Origin: Auanema rhodensis
Taxonomy: Eukaryota > Nematoda > Chromadorea > Rhabditida > Rhabditidae
DNA: 64,000 nt
Direction of reading: 5' to 3'
NCBI GenBank assembly: GCA_964057225.1
Contig: OZ059898.1
Coordinates: forward strand, 2,790,001-2,854,000
The stretch's first letter is position 1, and every line of letters starts with the position of its first letter. Below the pieces are notes generated by a model. It saw only the letters and a program-made list of their open reading frames with translations. It was not told the DNA's origin and made no database searches. This document shows positions 51,101-62,828 of the stretch, one piece after another. The translations under genes were made by a program, and so were the position numbers.

Positions 51101-52298
51101 CGATTTTCACCCTGAAGAAATAATTTTTTCGTTGAATAACATTGTCCATCGTCTTCGCCTTGAAAAAAGGAATCTAAAAACATCTACTTTTTGCTAAATT
51201 ATTTTGAAATTTTTCGAAAAAATTTTTGTCAAAATGTTTTTGGAAGCAATGTTGAGTGTACATGGAAACTCAACATACACTAATGCATCATTTTTCAAAC
51301 GATCATAACTTATTTTTGTATTAAGCTTTTCTCAATGTAGTATAGTGCATTCGATGCGGATTTTTAAGCTGCGTCGATCTGTGTTATCAGATTTGCGCTA
51401 GCTTAAAAATGCACCGAGATATCAACTGATATAAGTTCACACTTATATCCTCGATTTTCACCCTGAAGAAATAATTTTTTCGTTGAATAACATTGTCCAT
51501 CGTCTTTGCCTTGAAAAATGGAATCTAAAAACATCTACTTTTTGCTAAATTATTTCGAAATTTTCCGAAAAAATTTTTGTCAAAATGTTTTTGGAAGCAA
51601 TGTTGAGTGTACATGGAAACTCAACATACACTAATGCATCATTTTTCAAACGATCATAACTAATTTTTGTATTAAGCGTTTTTCAATGTAGTATAGTGCA
51701 TTCGATGCGGATTTTTAAGCTGCGTCGATCTGTGTTATCAGATTTGCGCTAGCTTAAAAATGCACCGAGATATCAACTGATATAAGTTCACACTTATATC
51801 CTCGATTTTCATCCTGAAGAATTAATTTTTTCGTTGAATAACATTGTCCATCGTCTTTGCCTTGAAAAATCGAATCTAAAAACATCTACTTTTCGCTAAA
51901 TTATTTTGAAATTTTTCGAAAAAATTTTTGTCAAAATGTTTTTGGAAGCAATGTTGAGTGTACATGGAAACTCAACATACACTAATGCATCATTTTTCAA
52001 ACGATCATAACTTATTTTTGTATTAAGCTTTTCTCAATGTAGTATAGTGCATTCGATGCGGATTTTTAAGCTGCGTCGATCTGTGTTATCAGATTTGCGC
52101 TAGCTTAAAAATGCACCGAGATATCAACTGATATAAGTTCACACTTATATCCTCGATTTTCACCCTGAAGAAATAATTTTTTCGTTGAATAACATTGTCC
52201 ATCGTCTTCGCCTTGAAAAAAGGAATCTAAAAACATCTACTTTTTGCTAAATTATTTTGAAATTTTCCGAAAAAATTTTTGTCAAAATGTTTTTGGAA
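42120..52298 (+). repeat. 29 monomers from one D-E-F start to the next, loosely ordered
   Basis: It begins D-E-F at 42120, 42471 and 42822. A second D-like/E pair follows at 43173 and 43524, then G, G and H copies (43875, 44226, 44577), then T-C-T. The cassette S2-T'-X-C-T-S1 runs from 47034 to 49139, as in the HOR that follows. From 49140 to 51596 most copies are hybrids: the copy at 49491 has an S 5' part with a T 3' part, and that at 51246 has a T 5' part with G275 and C311. The 29-copy span suggests two or more HOR units merged by unequal exchange. Confidence 0.7.
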
Positions 52299-55200
52299 GC
52301 AATGTTGAGTGTACATGGAAACTCAACATACACTAATGCATCATTTTTCAAACGATCATAACTAATTTTTGTATTAAGCGTTTTTCAATGTAGTATAGTG
52401 CATTCGATGCGGATTTCTAAGCTGCGTCGATCTGTGTTATCAGATTTGCGCTAGCTTAAAAATGCACCGAGATATCAACTGATATAAGTTCACACTTATA
52501 TCCTCGATTTTCATCCTGAAGAATTAATTTTTTCGTTGAATAACATTGTCCATCGTCTTTGCCTTGAAAAATGGAATCTAAAAACATCTACTTTTTGCTA
52601 AATTATTTCGAAATTTTTCGAAAAAATTTTTGTCAAAATGTTTTTGGAAGCAATGTTGAGTGTACATGGAAACTCAACATACACTAATGCATCATTTTTC
52701 AAACGATCATAACTAATTTTTGTATTAAGCGTTTTTCAATGTAGTATAGTGCATTCGATGCGGATTTTTAAGCTGCGTCGATCTGTGTTATCAGATTTGC
52801 GCTAGCTTAAAAATGCACCGAGATATCAACTGATATAAGTTCACACATATATCCTCGATTTTCACCCTGAAGAATTAACTTTTTCGTTGAATAACATTGT
52901 CCATCGTCTTTGCCTTAAAAAATGGAATCTAAAAACATCTACTTTTTGCTAAATTATTTCGAAATTTTTCGAAAAAATTTTTGTCAAAATGTTTTTGGAA
53001 GCAATGTTGAGTGTACATGGAAACTCAACATACACTAATGCATCATTTTTCAAACGATCATAACTAATTTTTGTATTAAGCGTTTTTCAATGTAGTATAG
53101 TGCATTCGATGCGGATTTTTAAGCTGCGTCGATCTGTGTTATCAGATTTGCGCTAGCTTAAAAATGCACCGAGATATCAACTGATATAAGTTCACACTTA
53201 TATCCTCGATTTTCACCCTGAAGAATTAACTTTTTCGTTGAATAACATTGTCCATCGTCTTTGCCTTGAAAAAAGGAATCTAAAAACATCTACTTTTTGG
53301 TAAATTATTTTGAAATTTTTCGAAAAAATTTTTGTCAAAATGTTTTTGGAAGCAATGTTGAGTGTACATGGAAACTCAACATACACTAATGCATCATTTT
53401 TCAAACGATCATAACTAATTTTTGTATTAAGCGTTTTTCAATGTAGTATAGTGCATTCGATGCGGATTTTTAAGCTGCGTCGATCTGTGTTATCAGATTT
53501 GCGCTAGCTTAAAAATGCACCGAGATATCAACTGATATAAGTTCACACTTATATCCTCGATTTTCATCCTGAAGAATTAATTTTTTCGTTGAATAACATT
53601 GTCCATCGTCTTTGCCTTGAAAAAAGGAATCTAAAAACATCTACTTTTTGCTAAATTATTTTGAAATTTTTCGAAAAAAGTTTTGTCAAAATGTTTTTGG
53701 AAGCAATGTTGAGTGTACATGGAAACTCAACATACACTAATGCATCATTTTTCAAACGATCATAACTTATTTTTGTATTAAGCTTTTCTCAATGTAGTAT
53801 AGTGCATTCGATGCGGATTTTTAAGCTACGTCGATCTGTGTTATCAGATTTGCGCTAGCTTAAAAATGCACCGAGATATCAACTGATATAAGTTCACACT
53901 TATATCCTCGATTTTCACCCTGAAGAAATAATTTTTTCGTTGAATAACATTGTCCATCGTCTTCGCCTTGAAAAAAGGAATCTAAAAACATCTACTTTTT
54001 GCTAAATTATTTTGAAATTTTCCGAAAAAATTTTTGTCAAAATGTTTTTGGAAGCAATGTTGAGTGTACATGGAAACTCAACATACACTAATGCATCATT
54101 TTTCAAACGATCATAACTAATTTTTGTATTAAGCGTTTTTCAATGTAGTATAGTGCATTCGATGCGGATTTCTAAGCTGCGTCGATCTGTGTTATCAGAT
54201 TTGCGCTAGCTTAAAAATGCACCGAGATATCAACTGATATAAGTTCACACTTATATCCTCGATTTTCACCCTGAAGAAATAATTTTTTCGTTGAATAACA
54301 TTGTCCATCGTCTTCGCCTTGAAAAAAGGAATCTAAAAACATCTACTTTTTGCTAAATTATTTTAAAATTTTCCGAAAAAATTTTTGTCAAAATGTTTTT
54401 GGAAGCAATGTTGAGTGTACATGGAAACTCAACATACACTAATGCATCATTTTTCAAACGATCATAACTAATTTTTGTATTAAGCGTTTTTCAATGTAGT
54501 ATAGTGCATTCGATGCGGATTTCTAAGCTGCGTCGATCTGTGTTATCAGATTTGCGCTAGCTTAAAAATGCACCGAGATATCAACTGATATAAGTTCACA
54601 CTTATATCCTCGATTTTCATCCTGAAGAATTAATTTTTTCGTTGAATAACATTGTCCATCGTCTTTGCCTTGAAAAATCGAATCTAAAAACATCTACTTT
54701 TCGCTAAATTATTTTGAAATTTTTCGAAAAAATTTTTGTCAAAATGTTTTTGGAAGCAATGTTGAGTGTACATGGAAACTCAACATACACTAATGCATCA
54801 TTTTTCAAACGATCATAACTTATTTTTGTATTAAGCTTTTCTCAATGTAGTATAGTGCATTCGATGCGGATTTTTAAGCTGCGTCGATCTGTGTTATCAG
54901 ATTTGCGCTAGCTTAAAAATGCACCGAGATATCAACTGATATAAGTTCACACTTATATCCTCGATTTTCACCCTGAAGAAATAATTTTTTCGTTGAATAA
55001 CATTGTCCATCGTCTTCGCCTTGAAAAAAGGAATCTAAAAACATCTACTTTTTGCTAAATTATTTTGAAATTTTCCGAAAAAATTTTTGTCAAAATGTTT
55101 TTGGAAGCAATGTTGAGTGTACATGGAAACTCAACATACACTAATGCATCATTTTTCAAACGATCATAACTAATTTTTGTATTAAGCGTTTTTCAATGTA

Positions 55201-57914
55201 GTATAGTGCATTCGATGCGGATTTTTAAGCTGCGTCGATCTGTGTTATCAGATTTGCGCTAGCTTAAAAATGCACCGAGATATCAACTGATATAAGTTCA
55301 CACTTATATCCTCGATTTTCATCCTGAAGAATTAATTTTTTCGTTGAATAACATTGTCCATCGTCTTTGCCTTGAAAAATGGAATCTAAAAACATCTACT
55401 TTTCGCTAAATTATTTTGAAATTTTTCGAAAAAATTTTTGTCAAAATGTTTTTGGAAGCAATGTTGAGTGTACATGGAAACTCAACATACACTAATGCAT
55501 CATTTTTCAAACGATCATAACTAATTTTTGTATTAAGCGTTTTTCAATGTAGTATAGTGCATTCGATGCGGATTTCTAAGCTGCGTCGATCTGTGTTATC
55601 AGATTTGCGCTAGCTTAAAAATGCACCGAGATATCAACTGATATAAGTTCACACTTATATCCTCGATTTTCATCCTGAAGAATTAATTTTTTCGTTGAAT
55701 AACATTGTCCATCGTCTTTGCCTTGAAAAATCGAATCTAAAAACATCTACTTTTCGCTAAATTATTTTGAAATTTTTCGAAAAAATTTTTGTCAAAATGT
55801 TTTTGGAAGCAATGTTGAGTGTACATGGAAACTCAACATACACTAATGCATCATTTTTCAAACGATCATAACTTATTTTTGTATTAAGCTTTTCTCAATG
55901 TAGTATAGTGCATTCGATGCGGATTTTTAAGCTGCGTCGATCTGTGTTATCAGATTTGCGCTAGCTTAAAAATGCACCGAGATATCAACTGATATAAGTT
56001 CACACTTATATCCTCGATTTTCACCCTGAAGAAATAATTTTTTCGTTGAATAACATTGTCCATCGTCTTCGCCTTGAAAAAAGGAATCTAAAAACATCTA
56101 CTTTTTGCTAAATTATTTTGAAATTTTCCGAAAAAATTTTTGTCAAAATGTTTTTGGAAGCAATGTTGAGTGTACATGGAAACTCAACATACACTAATGC
56201 ATCATTTTTCAAACGATCATAACTAATTTTTGTATTAAGCGTTTTTCAATGTAGTATAGTGCATTCGATGCGGATTTTTAAGCTGCGTCGATCTGTGTTA
56301 TCAGATTTGCGCTAGCTTAAAAATGCACCGAGATATCAACTGATATAAGTTCACACTTATATCCTCGATTTTCATCCTGAAGAATTAATTTTTTCGTTGA
56401 ATAACATTGTCCATCGTCTTTGCCTTGAAAAATGGAATCTAAAAACATCTACTTTTCGCTAAATTATTTTGAAATTTTTCGAAAAAATTTTTGTCAAAAT
56501 GTTTTTGGAAGCAATGTTGAGTGTACATGGAAACTCAACATACACTAATGCATCATTTTTCAAACGATCATAACTAATTTTTGTATTAAGCGTTTTTCAA
56601 TGTAGTATAGTGCATTCGATGCGGATTTTCAAGCTGCGTCGATCTGTGTTATCAGATTTGCGCTAGCTTAAAAATGCACCGAGATATCAACTGATATAAG
56701 TTCACACTTATATCCTCGATTTTCATCCTGAAGAATTAATTTTTTCGTTGAATAACATTGTCCATCGTCTTTGCCTTGAAAAAAGGAATCTAAAAACATC
56801 TACTTTTTGCTAAATTATTTTGAAATTTTTCGAAAAAATTTTTGTCAAAATGTTTTTGGAAGCAATGTTGAGTGTACATGGAAACTCAACATACACTAAT
56901 GCATCATTTTTCAAACGATCATAACTTATTTTTGTATTAAGCTTTTCTCAATGTAGTATAGTGCATTCGATGCGGATTTTTAAGCTGCGTCGATCTGTGT
57001 TATCAGATTTGCGCTAGCTTAAAAATGCACCGAGATATCAACTGATATAAGTTCACACTTATATCCTCGATTTTCACCCTGAAGAAATAATTTTTTCGTT
57101 GAATAACATTGTCCATCGTCTTCGCCTTGAAAAAAGGAATCTAAAAACATCTACTTTTTGCTAAATTATTTTGAAATTTTCCGAAAAAATTTTTGTCAAA
57201 ATGTTTTTGGAAGCAATGTTGAGTGTACATGGAAACTCAACATACACTAATGCATCATTTTTCAAACGATCATAACTAATTTTTGTATTAAGCGTTTTTC
57301 AATGTAGTATAGTGCATTCGATGCGGATTTCTAAGCTGCGTCGATCTGTGTTATCAGATTTGCGCTAGCTTAAAAATGCACCGAGATATCAACTGATATA
57401 AGTTCACACTTATATCCTCGATTTTCATCCTGAAGAATTAATTTTTTCGTTGAATAACATTGTCCATCGTCTTTGCCTTGAAAAATCGAATCTAAAAACA
57501 TCTACTTTTCGCTAAATTATTTTGAAATTTTTCGAAAAAATTTTTGTCAAAATGTTTTTGGAAGCAATGTTGAGTGTACATGGAAACTCAACATACACTA
57601 ATGCATCATTTTTCAAACGATCATAACTTATTTTTGTATTAAGCTTTTCTCAATGTAGTATAGTGCATTCGATGCGGATTTTTAAGCTGCGTCGATCTGT
57701 GTTATCAGATTTGCGCTAGCTTAAAAATGCACCGAGATATCAACTGATATAAGTTCACACTTATATCCTCGATTTTCACCCTGAAGAAATAATTTTTTCG
57801 TTGAATAACATTGTCCATCGTCTTCGCCTTGAAAAAAGGAATCTAAAAACATCTACTTTTTGCTAAATTATTTTGAAATTTTCCGAAAAAATTTTTGTCA
57901 AAATGTTTTTGGAA
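52299..57914 (+). repeat. 16-mer HOR (5616 bp)
   Basis: The order is D-E-F-S2-T'-X-C-T-S1-C-T-S1-S2-T-C-T. Marks that tie it to the next unit are G in aaaaaagtttt of the fourth monomer (53352) and A126 in the fifth (53703). D has C119 and C311, E has A268 (ccttaaaa), and F has G300. Private changes include cacatat in E (52650) and a lost G in ttttaaaat of X (54054). Confidence 0.88.
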
Positions 57915-60900
57915 GCAATGTTGAGTGTACATGGAAACTCAACATACACTAATGCATCATTTTTCAAACGATCATAACTAATTTTTGTATTAAGCGTTTT
58001 TCAATGTAGTATAGTGCATTCGATGCGGATTTCTAAGCTGCGTCGATCTGTGTTATCAGATTTGCGCTAGCTTAAAAATGCACCGAGATATCAACTGATA
58101 TAAGTTCACACTTATATCCTCGATTTTCATCCTGAAGAATTAATTTTTTCGTTGAATAACATTGTCCATCGTCTTTGCCTTGAAAAATGGAATCTAAAAA
58201 CATCTACTTTTTGCTAAATTATTTCGAAATTTTTCGAAAAAATTTTTGTCAAAATGTTTTTGGAAGCAATGTTGAGTGTACATGGAAACTCAACATACAC
58301 TAATGCATCATTTTTCAAACGATCATAACTAATTTTTGTATTAAGCGTTTTTCAATGTAGTATAGTGCATTCGATGCGGATTTTTAAGCTGCGTCGATCT
58401 GTGTTATCAGATTTGCGCTAGCTTAAAAATGCACCGAGATATCAACTGATATAAGTTCACACTTATATCCTCGATTTTCACCCTGAAGAATTAACTTTTT
58501 CGTTGAATAACATTGTCCATCGTCTTTGCCTTAAAAAATGGAATCTAAAAACATCTACTTTTTGCTAAATTATTTCGAAATTTTTTGAAAAAATTTTTGT
58601 CAAAATGTTTTTGGAAGCAATGTTGAGTGTACATGGAAACTCAACATACACTAATGCATCATTTTTCAAACGATCATAACTAATTTTTGTATTAAGCGTT
58701 TTTCAATGTAGTATAGTGCATTCGATGCGGATTTTTAAGCTGCGTCGATCTGTGTTATCAGATTTGCGCTAGCTTAAAAATGCACCGAGATATCAACTGA
58801 TATAAGTTCACACTTATATCCTCGATTTTCACCCTGAAGAATTAACTTTTTCGTTGAATAACATTGTCCATCGTCTTTGCCTTGAAAAAAGGAATCTAAA
58901 AACATCTACTTTTTGGTAAATTATTTTGAAATTTTTCGAAAAAATTTTTGTCAAAATGTTTTTGGAAGCAATGTTGAGTGTACATGGAAACTCAACATAC
59001 ACTAATGCATCATTTTTCAAACGATCATAACTAATTTTTGTATTAAGCGTTTTTCAATGTAGTATAGTGCATTCGATGCGGATTTTTAAGCTGCGTCGAT
59101 CTGTGTTATCAGATTTGCGCTAGCTTAAAAATGCACCGAGATATCAACTGATATAAGTTCACACTTATATCCTCGATTTTCATCCTGAAGAATTAATTTT
59201 TTCGTTGAATAACATTGTCCATCGTCTTTGCCTTGAAAAAAGAAATCTAAAAACATCTACTTTTTGCTAAATTATTTTGAAATTTTTCGAAAAAAGTTTT
59301 GTCAAAATGTTTTTGGAAGCAATGTTGAGTGTACATGGAAACTCAACATACACTAATGCATCATTTTTCAAACGATCATAACTTATTTTTGTATTAAGCT
59401 TTTCTCAATGTAGTATAGTGCATTCGATGCGGATTTTTAAGCTACGTCGATCTGTGTTATCAGATTTGCGCTAGCTTAAAAATGCACCGAGATATCAACT
59501 GATATAAGTTCACACTTATATCCTCGATTTTCACCCTGAAGAAATAATTTTTTCGTTGAATAACATTGTCCATCGTCTTCGCCTTGAAAAAAGGAATCTA
59601 AAAACATCTACTTTTTGCTAAATTATTTTGAAATTTTCCGAAAAAATTTTTGTCAAAATGTTTTTGGAAGCAATGTTGAGTGTACATGGAAACTCAACAT
59701 ACACTAATGCATCATTTTTCAAACGATCATAACTAATTTTTGTATTAAGCGTTTTTCAATGTAGTATAGTGCATTCGATGCGGATTTCTAAGCTGCGTCG
59801 ATCTGTGTTATCAGATTTGCGCTAGCTTAAAAATGCACCGAGATATCAACTGATATAAGTTCACACTTATATCCTCGATTTTCACCCTGAAGAAATAATT
59901 TTTTCGTTGAATAACATTGTCCATCGTCTTCGCCTTGAAAAAAGGAATCTAAAAACATCTACTTTTTGCTAAATTATTTTGAAATTTTCCGAAAAAATTT
60001 TTGTCAAAATGTTTTTGGAAGCAATGTTGAGTGTACATGGAAACTCAACATACACTAATGCATCATTTTTCAAACGATCATAACTAATTTTTGTATTAAG
60101 CGTTTTTCAATGTAGTATAGTGCATTCGATGCGGATTTCTAAGCTGCGTCGATCTGTGTTATCAGATTTGCGCTAGCTTAAAAATGCACCGAGATATCAA
60201 CTGATATAAGTTCACACTTATATCCTCGATTTTCATCCTGAAGAATTAATTTTTTCGTTGAATAACATTGTCCATCGTCTTTGCCTTGAAAAATCGAATC
60301 TAAAAACATCTACTTTTCGCTAAATTATTTTGAAATTTTTCGAAAAAATTTTTGTCAAAATGTTTTTGGAAGCAATGTTGAGTGTACATGGAAACTCAAC
60401 ATACACTAATGCATCATTTTTCAAACGATCATAACTAATTTTTGTATTAAGCTTTTCTCAATGTAGTATAGTGCATTCGATGCGGATTTTTAAGCTGCGT
60501 CGATCTGTGTTATCAGATTTGCGCTAGCTTAAAAATGCACCGAGATATCAACTGATATAAGTTCACACTTATATCCTCGATTTTCACCCTGAAGAAATAA
60601 TTTTTTCGTTGAATAACATTGTCCATCGTCTTCGCCTTGAAAAAAGGAATCTAAAAACATCTACTTTTTGCTAAATTATTTTGAAATTTTCCGAAAAAAT
60701 TTTTGTCAAAATGTTTTTGGAAGCAATGTTGAGTGTACATGGAAACTCAACATACACTAATGCATCATTTTTCAAACGATCATAACTAATTTTTGTATTA
60801 AGCGTTTTTCAATGTAGTATAGTGCATTCGATGCGGATTTTTAAGCTGCGTCGATCTGTGTTATCAGATTTGCGCTAGCTTAAAAATGCACCGAGATATC

Positions 60901-62828
60901 AACTGATATAAGTTCACACTTATATCCTCGATTTTCATCCTGAAGAATTAATTTTTTCGTTGAATAACATTGTCCATCGTCTTTGCCTTGAAAAATGGAA
61001 TCTAAAAACATCTACTTTTCGCTAAATTATTTTGAAATTTTCCGAAAAAATTTTTGTCAAAATGTTTTTGGAAGCAATGTTGAGTGTACATGGAAACTCA
61101 ACATACACTAATGCATCATTTTTCAAACGATCATAACTAATTTTTGTATTAAGCGTTTTTCAATGTAGTATAGTGCATTCGATGCGGATTTTTAAGCTGC
61201 GTCGATCTGTGTTATCAGATTTGCGCTAGCTTAAAAATGCACCGAGATATCAACTGATATAAGTTCACACTTATATCCTCGATTTTCATCCTGAAGAATT
61301 AATTTTTTCGTTGAATAACATTGTCCATCGTCTTTGCCTTGAAAAATGGAATCTAAAAACATCTACTTTTCGCTAAATTATTTTGAAATTTTTCGAAAAA
61401 ATTTTTGTCAAAATGTTTTTGGAAGCAATGTTGAGTGTACATGGAAACTCAACATACACTAATGCATCATTTTTCAAACGATCATAACTAATTTTTGTAT
61501 TAAGCGTTTTTCAATGTAGTATAGTGCATTCGATGCGGATTTTCAAGCTGCGTCGATCTGTGTTATCAGATTTGCGCTAGCTTAAAAATGCACCGAGATA
61601 TCAACTGATATAAGTTCACACTTATATCCTCGATTTTCATCCTGAAGAATTAATTTTTTCGTTGAATAACATTGTCCATCGTCTTTGCCTTGAAAAAAGG
61701 AATCTAAAAACATCTACTTTTTGCTAAATTATTTTGAAATTTTTCGAAAAAATTTTTGTCAAAATGTTTTTGGAAGCAATGTTGAGTGTACATGGAAACT
61801 CAACATACACTAATGCATCATTTTTCAAACGATCATAACTTATTTTTGTATTAAGCTTTTCTCAATGTAGTATAGTGCATTCGATGCGGATTTTTAAGCT
61901 GCGTCGATCTGTGTTATCAGATTTGCGCTAGCTTAAAAATGCACCGAGATATCAACTGATATAAGTTCACACTTATATCCTCGATTTTCACCCTGAAGAA
62001 ATAATTTTTTCGTTGAATAACATTGTCCATCGTCTTCGCCTTGAAAAAAGGAATCTAAAAACATCTACTTTTTGCTAAATTATTTTGAAATTTTCCGAAA
62101 AAATTTTTGTCAAAATGTTTTTGGAAGCAATGTTGAGTGTACATGGAAACTCAACATACACTAATGCATCATTTTTCAAACGATCATAACTAATTTTTGT
62201 ATTAAGCGTTTTTCAATGTAGTATAGTGCATTCGATGCGGATTTCTAAGCTGCGTCGATCTGTGTTATCAGATTTGCGCTAGCTTAAAAATGCACCGAGA
62301 TATCAACTGATATAAGTTCACACTTATATCCTCGATTTTCATCCTGAAGAATTAATTTTTTCGTTGAATAACATTGTCCATCGTCTTTGCCTTGAAAAAT
62401 CGAATCTAAAAACATCTACTTTTCGCTAAATTATTTTGAAATTTTTCGAAAAAATTTTTGTCAAAATGTTTTTGGAAGCAATGTTGAGTGTACATGGAAA
62501 CTCAACATACACTAATGCATCATTTTTCAAACGATCATAACTTATTTTTGTATTAAGCTTTTCTCAATGTAGTATAGTGCATTCGATGCGGATTTTTAAG
62601 CTGCGTCGATCTGTGTTATCAGATTTGCGCTAGCTTAAAAATGCACCGAGATATCAACTGATATAAGTTCACACTTATATCCTCGATTTTCACCCTGAAG
62701 AAATAATTTTTTCGTTGAATAACATTGTCCATCGTCTTCGCCTTGAAAAAAGGAATCTAAAAACATCTACTTTTTGCTAAATTATTTTGAAATTTTCCGA
62801 AAAAATTTTTGTCAAAATGTTTTTGGAA
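57915..62828 (+). repeat. 14-mer version of the HOR (4914 bp)
   Basis: Monomers 1-9 and the last five match the 16-mer in order. The C-T pair at 55458-56159 of the 16-mer has no counterpart, so two S1 copies (60723 and 61074) are adjacent. Shared marks are aaaaaagtttt at 58968 and A126 at 59319. The eighth monomer (60372) has T-type marks but A66, and the first S1 has C320, suggesting exchange around the deletion. Confidence 0.88.
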
